DNA of 64,000 nt from Phoronis australis (Eukaryota > Phoronida > Phoronidae), in the NCBI GenBank assembly GCA_002633005.1, contig NMRA01000218.1, positions 533,909 through 597,908 of the forward strand. Direction: 5' to 3'. Every line of letters begins with the position of its first letter. The stretch's first letter is position 1. The position numbers were made by a program, and so were the translations under genes. Under the pieces are notes generated by a model, which worked only from the letters and a program-made list of their open reading frames with translations, had not been told where the DNA came from and made no database searches. Shown here piece after piece: positions 1-12,051 of the stretch.

Positions 1-255
1 TAGTTGAGTAACTTAAAGCCCTGACGTACTACTCAGCCAGCTAGCCTTTAACAGTTGCTGTTTGAAATTTGGTACAAAACAAGGAAATTGTGTATTACAA
101 ATTACATTATTATCTTTAGTTAGTTGAGCATGACATTGATTATTATCACAGGGGATAACGGGGATAACGTGGATGACGATGAACATTTTTAATTCGTGTT
201 AGAAAGTTGTCCAAGTATTCACGTTTTTTCTTTATGATGAATCATTTTTTAATAG
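1..255 (+). other. intron sequence at the left edge
   Basis: This stretch is AT-rich and ends in a T-rich tract followed by AATAG, which serves as the splice acceptor for the exon starting at 256. No coding sense was found on either strand. It is most simply the 3' part of an intron of the gene running off the left edge. Confidence 0.6.
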
Positions 256-3200
256 GTGACCTGCTCGGCTATCAAGGGCACAGGCAAAAAAATTGACCAA
301 GCTATTAAGAATGGTATGCACTGGTTGCTGTACACTGTAGAACAGAACTTCGATAAGTACCACGACCGTGTGGAGGCTGATAAGGCGGAGCTTAAGGAAA
401 TTCAGGCTCGGGAGCGTATGGAGAAACGAGAGCGAGTGAGAAAAATAAGAGAGGAAAGGTAAAATGCAACAATACTTATCTTGTTTGTTTTTAGTTTGCG
501 TATACTCATGTCTGGCATCCTTACAGTTTTTGGGCATCAAGTTGGTGTTGAACAATATACTTTATTGCTTGAAATGTTAACACAGATAGCGTCTGTTGCC
601 TGTGAGCCATCTTGCTTCGTGAATCACGCATTCGCAAGTTTTTTTGCCTCATGAACACGTAAAACAGTTAAAAAACTGAGTATTTATGATAATGTTTAAG
701 AATTTGTCAATGGAAAATGGACAATATTGGCAATTTATTGTCCAAAATAGTGTACACACCATGTTGAATTTTTGGGGTTGTTCCAAACATTTTTACACAC
801 CATAGGAAGTGAAATTAGTTGCTTTTCAAACCTTTTTATTACCTCATCAGCCTTTTAATAAGTACTTTTTTAAAATCTCAGAAAAAATATGAGGGAATTT
901 TTAGCAGAAATTTGATTGCGTGCTGTGAACAAACTTCCAAGAACAATGAAAAGGCACTCGCACATTGTAGCAGACATGAGACATTACATGTGACTGTGAT
1001 CCGTCTTATGTCTCATTAGTAGTTGCAAAGGGTATTCTGTCATTGTCATCACCTGTCTGGCGTCTTTGTTAAACAGGATGAATAGTTCTTGATTGACTCT
1101 AATTTTATGTTTGTATTCTGGTTTTATACATCATGACATGCGAGAAGAGTTCTGCCTTCATGCAGCGATACTGCTTCCTTAGATCATTTTACAAATCAAA
1201 TACGTCTTAAACTGAATTACCGCATCACCTGACGCATAACATTAATTAACATAATATTAAAAATGCAGTCTCGTTAAATTGTGATTATGCGAATGAAGTA
1301 TTAATTTACAAACAACCCCGGGTCCTCCAGTGTGCCGGAAACCATCCGAGAACCAGTTACCTTTGCGACCTCGCGAAAGTCTTGTTTTGAGAGACTATTT
1401 TATGTAAATGAGTACGGTAATATTTCATTGTTACCCTAATGAAACAAGGTGCAGTTTTCATTATTTGTTTATATTTCACAGCCAAATAACGACTGCGTAA
1501 TTTTGGAATTACTCGCGTTTTTATGTGTTAGAAGCAGCATATTTAAGGTGGAGAAATTACATATCCTCTCAATGCATGGTTGTCTATGTTGCAGAGAACG
1601 TCAGGAGGAATTGGAGCGTCAAAAAAGTAACAAAGAGGAGGCCAAACCAAACAGTGATGATGAGGATGTTATGGATGGCGGTGACCCATTTAAAAAGGTG
1701 GACATTCAAGAATTGAAGGCAAAGGTATTGACTGGTGTAACAATTACTGTAACTAAACAGTTTTTACCTATGTATGTGTCTAGTCATTGTATTTCAATAC
1801 AAGGAGACCTCGTCAGTACGAACGCTGTTTTCTAGGAGGACTGTTGCGTGCACACTCAATTTCACACTAGACTACTTTGCAGTAGAGTTTTGTACTGTAT
1901 GAGGCACCACAGGTGAGTTCTGTGTAGTAATCTACAGTAGAGTAGAAGAGTAAAGTACAATGCAGTTCAATAAAGTAGTGCTGTATAGTGTAGTTCAGTA
2001 CAGCAGGGCCTTGTAGTGCATTTCAGTGCAGTGCAGTACAGTCCAGTACAGCAAAGTGCAATATAATTATGTATAGCGCAGTACAACTCCTACAAGAGTG
2101 GCCTACACAGGCACTCTGCAAATCTAGATAACAAAGGTGTTCACCCACAATCATGTTGTTGAAAAGTGATATTAGTTATGTGCAACTTAGATGCAGTGGA
2201 TTCTGGGTTGCTGGGACAAGAGTGATGCAACCCCCTCTGGTGTTGTTAAGAACTAGCAGTAATACTTGTTTAGATGCAGAACTGATCTGACATGTATTTA
2301 CTTTAATTTCTTAACTCTTGAATTAACAGATGGTTTTAGTAATGAGGCAGTCTTAGCAAAGCCGTTATCAACTCATGTTTCGTCAAAAACAACTTTGATT
2401 TAGTCAAACACCACTTCAGTTGTGGTATTCAAGAAAGTGGTTACTGGTCTTAGCTTGTCCCTTTTGTAACTTGGAGGAATTTCTGGTCTCGGATTTGACC
2501 TGATAGTTGGCTATTGTCTGAAACCAAACTCAGTGTGTTATCCTTACAGAACGGGTCATTTTATGTACCGATATTATTCTCAAACAATAAGGTATAGCCA
2601 ATTCTTTCCATTTCTAATCAGCAGGGAACACGTTGGAGAGCTAGTTTATAGTGGCAAGTGGTATCAGTTGCAACTTGTGTTTGTTTCTTTGATTGAACTC
2701 TGGTTTATGGCAGCTTGAAGTACTTAGCAAATAATTATTCTTCACTTAACTTAACTTTAAGTGTAATCAGTTGACTGATATATTTGGTTAATGTTTTTCA
2801 TCAAATTTAGGTAACAAGAATTGGCTTTCACTTAATGATGGAAAGTCTCTTAAAATACATTACCAATAGTCATTTAAAGGGGCCTTGGATTTTGAGAACC
2901 AGTTTGGTATATGTTATTTAATGAAGATAACCAGTTCTCATAATGAGGAACACCTACCAACACTCCTTTCCATCCATGGTGTGTTTGATACAAACTCTCT
3001 TGAATTTACCTTTTTTCGTGTCCACCACGGGCACCATCGCTGGTTATGAGAAGTCGGGAAATTCATGTGCCTGTGGTTTGATATTCATCGCATTTTACCT
3101 GCATGCTTTATTGTAGGAAGCCAAAGCTAAGGAAGAGAAGGCAAAAAGAAAGGCATTAATGGCTGCTAAAGCGAAGGAGGAGGAAAATGAAAGCAAGACA

Positions 3201-5105
3201 CGTGACAGTCCTGCAGACAATGATACAGAAAACGTACTTGAAAACGCGAATATGAACAATAATGCTCGCCCAAGCGGGGGTCTACGTAGGCAGAGGTCTA
3301 ACTTGTCCGAGGAGGACGACGAAAATGAAGTGATCTCATCCAAAGCTAGTCGACCTAAGGCGGACTCGCCTCGCCCTCTAGACGGAATGGCTCTCCAACC
3401 GGCCCCCCTGTCAAGGCGACTGGCCCCTCTCCAACCTATCACTCAGCTGGAGCCTCTGGATGTTGTAGGTGAGTGTACTTATGAGTCAAGTTATGACATT
3501 TGCTACAAAGTGCTGTTAGCTGAATACCATTCATACATGTGTATGCTCTGCGACCCTGGCGTTTTAACTGAGTTCCGCATTTAATTTTTGTGATTGTTTA
3601 GCTATTCCTGAGTCTCATGTTATGAACTGGACGTAGTTTAACCTCATTTGGTTGTTAAAACATGGTAAGATCTCCCGTCTGCGTATTTTAGATGACTTGT
3701 CATTAACGCAGTCGTAAATAATGCGTTCCTGCCAAGCATGCAAGTTTCAGGAAGGATAATAAAGACAGCTGATCATCCTTATTAACTGTTCAGCAGCCTT
3801 CGATATAAGGGTCAAATTAATCACAATCTGAACTTAAGCTGTGATGCGGCGGTTGTCCATGGTGTCTGAGTGATAACATAGTTTTTATGGCAGTTGACTC
3901 AACGTGTTTTCTCGCTACGTCTGTCAATTGGGAGCAAAATTGATAAAGTTCACCAGGAGATAATAAGTGAAACGATAATACGGTACCATTTCATTTTCAG
4001 GAGACGGGATGAAGAAGAAAAAGAAGAAGAAGAAAGTGAAGCGCAACAAAACAGTACCAATGCTAGAGGATGACGAAACCGGAGAGGTGACCCTTTCAAA
4101 GAAGGCCCTCCCACCGCTCAAGTCGTCGCCTCCAGCCCAGAGAAATCTACTGTCACGCACAGCGTCCAGAAAGCCGGAGTTGGAGAGTGTGGAAGATGAA
4201 GGTACGTCTGTAGTGGGACTGTTAGCTTCTAGACCTGTGTCGGCCAAATTTTACTCGAAACTTTACTCAAAGTTTTCGTCCATTTTTGAAAATTACCTTA
4301 TATGCTTGTAGTCATTTTAAAGCTAAAATGTGAAACTGTATATACATAGGAAAAAATGTGCAATTGCATGTAAATCATTTTTGAATAAGAAATGTTTTGT
4401 GTGCTTTTTATTGCATGTAAGACTAGTAAAATAGTGTCTGTTACAAATTTTGGCTTCAACCCTGATGAGGAACTCAGTACCCGGTTGCATGAAACTAAGG
4501 TCCCTAAATCTACTGCGTATCTGCGGGCTTGTGAAAACACTGATTGTCCTATCTTATGCTGTTTGAGTATCATTACTATGCCAATTTTTGGCTTTTATAC
4601 AAATCGGGAGTGAAATCTTGATTGAATTCTAAATTTCATTGAAAATAAGTAGGGATCTTTTCATGCAATGCCCCTAATTTAAAGACTAAGTCCCTAACTG
4701 TTTTGATTGAATTAAGGGCTCAGTTTTTAGTTATATTGTTAGGAAATGTCATTAGTCAAAGAAAAGCTCATAATAAAAATAGAATTATAGAAAAAATATT
4801 GCATCTGTGCCTAAAGAACAAAACAAATATGAAAAAGATTTAGGGACCTTAGTTGAGTCCCTGTTTGGGACTGTTTCATGCAACCGGGCACAGTAGACTA
4901 GTGTTTGCAACTGGATAACCTATGTCTGACACTGTAAAAGAGCTTACAATACAACTGTTCATGCAGTCAAAGCAAAGTAGACATGAATGGGATTTCTCTT
5001 GCAGCCAACATTGGTCAGAAATGGAATTTGGCGGAAGATCTCGAAGACATGCCGGCCCGGCCTTCGCGCCCTAATATGGATAGTGATGATGACATCATGA
5101 CATAG
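256..5105 (+). CDS. 3' end of an unidentified gene (five exons, charged coiled-coil and lysine-rich tail)
   Basis: The exons are 256-458, 1595-1724, 3117-3468, 4001-4201 and 5005-5105. Each is bounded by AG and GT, and the phases agree across all joins (2, 0, 1, 1), giving 987 nt: 328 residues plus a TAG stop at 5103. The 5' part lies outside the window. The first exon opens with a mixed hydrophobic stretch containing HWLLYTVEQNFDKY. It then becomes a strongly charged helix rich in E, R and K, likely a coiled coil, running into the second and third exons. The third exon continues into a disordered S/P/R-rich segment. The fourth begins with an uninterrupted run of lysines followed by VKRNK, which could be a nuclear or membrane-binding basic patch. 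The tail is acidic (MDSDDDIMT). The charged tail could belong to a membrane protein or a cytoskeletal protein; I do not recognise the family. The exon structure is better supported than any function. Confidence 0.75.
1876..2092. repeat. degenerate low-complexity repeat of CAGTA/GCAGT units
   Basis: Words such as GCAGTACAGT, AGTAGAGT and GTTCAGTACAG recur irregularly for about 200 bases inside an intron of the left-edge gene. The period is about 5-10 bases and is too eroded to define. Confidence 0.6.
2881..2945. repeat. short hairpin repeat, copy 1 (diverged)
   Basis: TTTTGAGAACCAGTTTG on the left is followed by a right arm ending CCAGTTCTCA. The right arm has two changes from the consensus AACTGGTTCTCA seen in the other copies near 36.6, 37.6, 43.5 and 63.3 kb. 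Confidence 0.6.
4474..4893 (+). repeat. MITE-like DNA transposon, copy 1, in the last intron of the left-edge gene
   Basis: The left end carries CCCGGTTGCATGAAAC and the right end carries its inverse GTTTCATGCAACCGGG, so the element has terminal inverted repeats of roughly 20 bases. The interior is AT-rich and matches the stretch at about 11078-11465 over most of its length in direct orientation. Shared landmarks include TAGGGATCTTTTCATGCA and GGGCTCAGTTTTTA. It has no coding capacity. The target duplication could not be placed. Confidence 0.75.
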
Positions 5106-5327
5106 TTACTTTGCACAAGCTTCTAATGGTTTGAAGGGGTTAGATGGAGGTGTTCATACATATCATTAACAACGCCAGTCTTTCAAGTACCAGACTCTGT
5201 TTCGTGAGACAACCTGTGATGCATCCTGAGTGTTGCAGTGGATAATCGGTGCGACATTTCATTCTGAATGAAGCAAGAGATTTAGTTTCTACCCTTGCAC
5301 AGTAGCCAGAACAAAGCCTGAATTTTG

Positions 5328-5358
5328 ATATGTATATGTATATGTATATGTATGTATG
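5328..5358. repeat. TATATG/TATG microsatellite
   Basis: The hexamer GTATAT/TATATG repeats about four times and then shortens to GTAT units. Confidence 0.9.
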
Positions 5359-5480
5359 GATTTCAAGGTTTTTTGGTACAGCTAGTTAACATTTCTTCCT
5401 AGATTCACATTTCTGGACATGCGGAGCTAATTTCTAATTCTACGATCAATTTCTTTAACATGCTTGTTGGTGCTTACTTT

Positions 5481-5486
5481 ATTAAA
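5481..5486 (+). promoter_or_regulatory. candidate poly(A) signal (ATTAAA) of the left-edge gene
   Basis: An ATTAAA hexamer lies about 375 bases after the TAG stop at 5103-5105, with T-rich sequence following. It is a reasonable cleavage signal, but no transcript evidence is available. Confidence 0.3.
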
Positions 5487-8285
5487 AATGTGCTCCGTCC
5501 ACGATGTAGGGGCTGCTTGCTTTTTGACAGTCCGTGATCATTTGTACAAATTATTTGATATTGTTAAGTACATTTTTTCTTAAGTAGTGAAAGCAACTGA
5601 TATCGGTCATTTGTTGCGCAGGATGAAAGTAGATATACTTAAATCGCAATCTCATATGTCAAGAAACGAAGATGTTTGCATTTACTGGACCAACCCCAGC
5701 CCCAGCTCAACCCTAACCCTAGCTTTTAGATGTAAATGACCTGGGCTGCTTCTCGTAGATGCAACAAATTGGCAAAACATAAGATCGTGTAAGTTTTCAA
5801 CATTTTGCCGCGCATAACTAGCCAAGTACGTGATCTTAATAACTTTTCTCGGGAGAATCCTCTGTCTATGGAAAGCACCCCTGTTCCAGCGTTTTCGATG
5901 TTATGTAAGACCAGTGACATGCTCACTAGAACATTTTCCTGACGATGGGGCTGTTCAGGTGCTTTGTGTGGCTTTTTTATGCAGTAAGTGAAAGAAATAT
6001 CCAAACTATAGATGCTAATGATGTGTGTGGTGTCTTCTAGTCACCCACCTCTCTATGTTACTATTGTCATCAATTTCCTGCCAAGAGGTGGCGTTACATA
6101 TACTATAAATCATCTGTTGCAGTCGACATCTTGAGTTGATTAGAAACACCTAGTTTCACAGTACCTGGTATGTTGTCAATTGATGTTTACAAGAACCATT
6201 GCAGACAACCCATGGCATTCTCATGAGTGCTGATCTAAGCTCGTTTTTCCGTGATTAGCAGAACAGTTATCGCATCTGCAATTACTGAAGCATGGTAAAT
6301 AATTCGACTGTGCATCTGTCAATGTGATGCTGCACAAATATTGCTGGGAATTCTTAACAATATACTAAGAATATCCGCTACATTTCAAAGCTGCTCATCA
6401 GAGTTGAAATTAAAGAGGGGGTGTTTCTCATGTTTCTTATGTTAAAAGTGCTCCAATGTCTCCTTCATGTGTCGGCAAAATGCGATAATAAATTGTGTGT
6501 CACTAGTGCTTACGAGGTTACTGGCTGTGACAGAGAAGCTGACTCTTGTTGCTGCTGCCCTCTGTTGGAGGTTAGGTCATGCCTGTTACTCTTGTTTTCA
6601 AGAGAGAGAATAATGCAGGATACTCATGATTTGTATGCAAGAGTACTTTGTGTACTACCTAATCTCAACCCCATTTAGCATTTTGCTGGAACATGCAATT
6701 TTGGCTTAAGTTTCTGACCTTTGCAAATATTAGAAACCAAGGTTCTCAATGAGAAATGGGTGTGTTCTCATGGTTCAACCAAATCATTAACATGTTACCA
6801 TGTTTTCTTCATATGTAAATTTTCCCATTTTTACATTCTGTCATGCTTCCAAATAGTTATGTGGTGATACACAGCATGTGTTCTGTGAAAAATTCTTAGT
6901 GCATTTTTATCAAACACTTTAAAACATTGTTTTATTTTCTCAGTCTTTGTTATTTGTTTCGTAACATTTAGCAATGTGATGGCATTATACATATTGTTAA
7001 GCTTGATTTTGCCATGCAGGCAGTCTGATGTTAAGCTTCCCGTTTCTGTGGGTGTAGAGCCAGTTAAGAAGTTTATATTATGTTTCGATTCATGTGCTCA
7101 TCTGACTATCATATCACTATATCAAACCAGTGGACACAAGCTCAAAAGCGCCATACTTACAGAAGAGAAGGGTCGAGGTTCAGCGCATAAGCAATATCAC
7201 AATCATACTTAACTTGCTCTGTAATTGACTTTGTGTATTCTGCTGGCTGAAAATGATGTTCATTTTGGCAAAAAGCAATTGCTCCGTCCATCTAAGCAGA
7301 GCACAGCTGTAATAAAAATTTCACTCAGAAATTTTTACTTTATGAATCAATTAGTTGTGCAATTTCATTTGAAATTTTATTGTGGTGAAATGTTTGATGC
7401 ATGTTTGTTGATGACATGGGGGCCTTATGAATAATAAATTGTATATTGTTGTATATTCTTCCATGTTTTAATTTTTCAAAATAGAAGACTGTCTTACTAT
7501 TACCGTTTTTAACAACACAAAAGTTAAGGATTGACATAATTGCATCTTATTTTTTGATTTTTTATTTGATAGCCTTTAATTGGCCATGAACATACCACTG
7601 ACATGGTTTAATTTTGTGTCACATTTTCACTATTTTGATGGAAATGTGGGTTGTCGTTTCAGTTTAAGTGGTACAAAAAATGGTATGGGAAATGATTTTT
7701 ACTTTACCTACTATTTTGTTCTCGGGGATTACTCTGCTCACATGGGTGTACATGGGTCTAGACCCCTTTTTTCACTTGATTTTAGTGAAACGAAATCTAG
7801 AATTTTCAAATTGTTGACTTGGGCTCCCTTTTTGAAAAAAAATCGTTGATCCGACCCCCTCCTAAAAATCTTGCTGGAATAGACCTGTCATAGGTCTTAA
7901 AGATGCTAAAAAGTCTACTGTCATTCAACAGGTATAGACGTGGGGCACAATTTTGGTTCTTGGTATTAAACATTTGGCCAGATATAAGGCCTATATAGGC
8001 CAGATATAAATGAAACCCAGACTTGGGAAGCCCAGCTGCACCTCCCAGTAACTGCTCGTTGGGGTCACTGGGTCATAAATCACTGTTTTCTTCTTTATTC
8101 CTGAGAAAGAAATACTGTGAACTGATTTGACCTCATTTTTATTAAAAGAAAAAAGTATTTTATAGAAATCCAACCCTTTAAATTTGCAGCGTTTTGCTTT
8201 AGCTTGTAGCTTATAGTGGTGTGAAAAATGAAACCCCATTCTGGGGCAGGTTTTGTGTACGCACAATAGAGGTCACTTTAAGCAT

Positions 8286-8603
8286 TCCGCGACAAGCCGA
8301 GTTTTAACAGTCACTTTCAAACCCGTCTGTGTTTACTTATAATCCCAGCTCGCTAGGACCTCACAGCGATTGGATAATGATTTCAACAAAGTCGCAGTTC
8401 AACTAAAGCCTATTTTGCTAATGTAAATAGTCATTATTGTGAAAACAAATAGTTACTATTTGTTTATCACTCAACCTCGCTTTCAGAGCGGAGCGCTTTT
8501 GAACATGAATCTCGGTCAGCTGTCAAGAGCTCAGGCAAGTGTGTTATTGTTAAATTTGTAGGCGGTAGATTCGAAATCGTAGAAGCTTTTTCTCGCTCGA
8601 CGG
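8286..8603 (+). promoter_or_regulatory. possible promoter and untranslated first exon of the CAP-Gly gene
   Basis: Compared with its surroundings this stretch is richer in CG dinucleotides. It has an ATTGG (inverted CCAAT) box near 8371 and ends at a strong splice donor, GTAAGT, at 8604-8609. The coding start of the CAP-Gly gene lies in an exon that begins with a splice acceptor at 11950, so at least one untranslated exon must lie upstream. This is the best candidate I see, but the assignment is inference. Confidence 0.3.
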
Positions 8604-9144
8604 GTAAGTTGGATGAGTTACCGGTTGGTTGTGATAACTCACTCATTGGCAGCAATATACTAAGCTTAGTTGTTGGTCACCGTCGATATGCCAGCCAAGG
8701 CAAAGTCGTGTAGCCTAATTATTTTTGCCTACCAGAGCAGATAACTTTTGACGGAACTGTAGGCTGAAAACTAGACACCCCAATAAATTCAGATTTAAGT
8801 GTCACTAAACGCAGTGCTGTCCATTTTGATGTTCTTTGATCCTTTACATATGCTAGAATTCGTCAGCTGACAGCCACTTATGACTGTTCTTAGTGTTCTT
8901 GCTTGCTCCTTTTTAATTTAACCCAAGCGGCATGACGGCAACTTTTCATTTGTACGGGATAGGTAATTTCTGCTTATTTAGAAAATGATATGCAATGTTG
9001 ACAATGTACTTAGTATTTACTTCCAAGTTCACTAATAATTGTTTCCAAACATATGAAGTCATATTTAAATTACGAGGTATTGATTTGGTTACTTGTGACC
9101 TGTCGACTGAGGTTGGGCACTGCTGACCTCAGGTTTGGCAACAT

Positions 9145-9230
9145 GGTAAAAATTAGGCAATGACCATCGCCTCTGTTGGCCCGAAGCATTCGGGCCAACA
9201 GAGGCGATGGTCATTGCCTAGGTAAAAATT
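9145..9230. mobile_element. 66-bp perfect palindrome between 10-bp direct repeats (miniature fold-back insertion)
   Basis: The arms at 9154-9185 and 9189-9220 are perfect reverse complements over 32 bases with only a 3-base loop (GCA). The palindrome is flanked by identical 10-base direct repeats, GGTAAAAATT, at 9145-9154 and 9221-9230; one T is shared with the arm. This looks like a very small fold-back insertion with a target-site duplication. A template-switch mutation or an assembly artefact is the alternative. Confidence 0.8.
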
Positions 9231-9546
9231 TGAGGTTGCTATGAAGTCAGCAGTACATTGGAGGATGCATTCAGGATGTGAGCCTGTGTGTGTGATTTGG
9301 GCCCCGAGTGGGAGTACTTCTGGAAATTTACCATGAATCAGCATGCAAAACGCTCCTCGCTGATTTTTTTCTGGGGTGATCTTAGGTGCTTCGATAAACT
9401 GGTGCTTGATTCGTCACTAGCTTTTCAATGCAGGTATCTTGATGTTTATTTTCAACTCTTGCTAACAATGTTTCCATGGTGACTTCAGTTTCGTTTCCCC
9501 ACCTGAGAATTTTCCCAAGGTCGCATTTGGTGAGTGGACGTTATAT

Positions 9547-9989
9547 TACCGGGAATTTCCGTAGATAAGCCCATGGGCTTATATTCGGAAAATGAAAATT
9601 TTCAGGCGTTTTAGCAACACCAAATAAATGCTCGGGCGTTTATTCGGAAAAGGGGGCGTGTCAACAGAAAGTCATAGTTTTGCTTGACTTAACACTCTTT
9701 TCCTAAACCTGCGTTTTTAATACTTTTTCTTAACAAATGCATAGTTCGTCAACATCTTGTTCTTTTTATAAATGATAAATGCTCCACAAAACTGAATTTG
9801 TGACAAAAAGTTGACGCTGAGTGGGCATTTAAAAGGAAAATTTCCAAATAAATGTCCCACTGTCTGGACAATTGAAACCAGAAGTTGTAACACCAAATAA
9901 ACACCCATGGGCGTGTATTTAGCACAATTTTCGGAATAAATGCCCGTTGGCATTTCATTGGGTGGGCTTATCTACGGAAAACCCCGGTA
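9547..9989 (+). repeat. DNA transposon-like repeat with GATAAGCCCA ends, copy 1
   Basis: The left end reads TACCGGGAATTTCCGTAGAT and continues into AAGCCCA. The right end is the inverse, TGGGCTTATCTACGGAAAA followed by CCCCGGTA. The interior contains several degenerate, partly inverted copies of a motif like GGGCGTTTATTCGGAAAA. The whole element recurs in reverse complement at 12242-12759. It is non-coding. Confidence 0.8.
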
Positions 9990-11077
9990 AGCGTCGAGCT
10001 TTGCATATTGATTATTTTAATTATAAATCAAAAATCAGCCAGGTGCCTGTGCCTAAGTCATCCTCTGGCAAGGATGATGTATTGCCTATAGATCATATAA
10101 CTTTGTCTTCTGAGGTGCATTCAATAGACCTTCTGACAATTGACCATCTAAGTTTTGTCTGCCGACTAGACAGTGAGGCATGACACGCAGTCTCTTACTT
10201 GGCAAGACATCAACATGGGCAATGCGTTACCTGTCCCATAATTGCCTTCTTTCAAGTTGATGAGATAAACACTCAGCTATTAATTAGATTGTGATCTGTA
10301 GCCATCAATCGTAGTCATGGTCACCACGCTATAATTTGCGAAACGCTAAAGTCGTGTTGTCTGGCTTCTAAATGATTTACCTTCCAGCATAACAAGTGAA
10401 ATAAAATGATAAATTTTCCGTTGATCATGATGTTGGCTGTGCTCAGTAGCCTTGCTTACAGGGCTGACGTGCAAGTGTTCGGACTGTAGCTTACACCAAG
10501 TCACATGTACACTTCCCAATCACCTTTGGCTTTAGACTGGTGCTGAAGGTGTTGGAAGGATTCAGATATACCCTACATTTGTGAGGGTGTGTTTGAACGC
10601 TGCGTGGGCACGTCAACTCTGCCATGTTCAAAGGAAGGCAAAATAAGGATAATGCTGTTTATTAAGCTAAAAACCAACTGAATTCCGTAGAAAACAAGTT
10701 TCCTTAATTACACAACTCAATTTTTTGTTACCAGTAGTAAAAGTAAATCAAAACTTTTGACTCAAACTACCGACTGTAAAACAGGATGTCCCAAGGTAAC
10801 TGTTGTATTACCTAAACAATGATTTACGAGTATTTGAACTTATGTACTTATATTTCATGTAGCGCAAATTAGTTCAGTAGCCAACGTCTCAAACTTCAAA
10901 CTTGGACAAATCTGACTAGCAGTGGTGAGTCTTTCTGTTGGATCAATCGCTCAACTCCAGTTGGTTCATGGTACTATAGTAAATTAGAAGACAGAAATGA
11001 AGGGTTCCGCCCTAAAATGTTGTGGCATTGCACATGGGACTTTAAAGCTTCTGGACTTATAATGGATTAATGAGAGC

Positions 11078-11465
11078 TCTGCCCAGCTGCATGAACCGGT
11101 TCCTAATAGGGAGTCGGCTAAGTTTTTTACTGTGTGTTTGTGAACTTGTGAAAATGTATTGATTGCACTTGCTTATGCCAGTTTTTGGCTTTGATACAAA
11201 TCAAGAGTGAACTCTATGTTGAATTCTCATTATTGAAAATAAATAGGGATCTTTTCATGCATTCCCCAATTTAAAGAATGAGTCCCTATTCATTTTCACT
11301 GAACTCTGGGCTCAGTTTTTAATTATATTATTAGAAAATGTCAGTCAAAAAAGAGCTCATAATAAAGATGAAATGATAGAAAAAGATTACATTTGTGAGT
11401 AAATAAAGATACAAATACGCCAATATTTAGGGAACATAGTCGAGTCCCTATTTGGCAAATCCGTG
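11078..11465 (+). repeat. MITE-like DNA transposon, copy 2 (partner of 4474-4893)
   Basis: This direct-orientation copy of the 4474-4893 element has an eroded left end and shares its AT-rich interior, including AGGGATCTTTTCATGCA, GGGCTCAGTTTTTA and GAGCTCATAATAAA. The right end has lost most of the inverted repeat. Confidence 0.7.
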
Positions 11466-11950
11466 TTGCTGAAAGAAGAATATTGAGTACAGGTCACGCT
11501 CAGGTGGATACATACGACCCACTGGGGGGGTCAACCAGTTGGGCGAGTTAATTTTAGTTTGATGTTAATTGTTATGTAGTGGGGATGCCGTACTAGTAGG
11601 CATTCCGATGGTCATCTTGTGATGGAGCTGTGTGGTAAAACGATTTACTTGTAGATTGGCAAAATAAAGTTTACTAAAAAGGAGTAAACGTTACGAATGG
11701 AAAAACCTGTGAATAATAGGTCGGATATAAGCACTTTGCCAAAACTGTAATTATCTCCCTTTCATATTTTGCCCTATATAGGTTATTTGACCAAAAAAGT
11801 TGTCACATTGACAGAAAGTGTGGCTGTCAATGGACGATTTTTAACATGTGGCCATTAAGTAAATTGTGGTAATCATCGATGTTATAAAAGTTGATATGTG
11901 CTTTTGTACACACTCTCTCTTGAATAATCATCCAATCTTGTCTTTTGCAG

Positions 11951-12051
11951 CGTTTTTCTAGATGTCTGTCCAAATAGATGTGATATTCCGTTGGGCTAGA
12001 ACTATTCCTACAAGAGTGGGTGTTATTTATTTACGAGCGCCGTTCCTGAAG
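11951..12051 (+). CDS. first coding exon of the CAP-Gly gene (5' UTR end plus 30 codons)
   Basis: The exon follows a good acceptor (TCTTTTGCAG at 11941-11950) and has 11 untranslated bases ending in TAG immediately before ATG. It encodes 30 residues beginning MSVQIDVIFRWARTIPTRVG. It ends in phase 0 at a GTAACG donor, which matches the phase-0 start of the exon at 13523. The in-frame stop before the ATG shows that coding does not extend further upstream. Confidence 0.75.

Larger units (their letters stand above)
5106..8285. other. intergenic region with no gene recognised
   Basis: Only short open frames without coding sense occur here. The stretch contains a TATATG-type microsatellite at about 5328-5358. 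I saw no exon with good splice signals on either strand. Confidence 0.5.

Noticed and set aside
2084-2096. Match of CCTACAAGAGTGG to the first coding exon at about 12005
   Set aside because: Thirteen bases with no similarity beyond, so treated as chance.
9154-9220. Pre-microRNA hairpin
   Set aside because: Perfect pairing with a 3-base loop is unlike a typical animal microRNA precursor, and the flanking direct repeats fit an insertion better.
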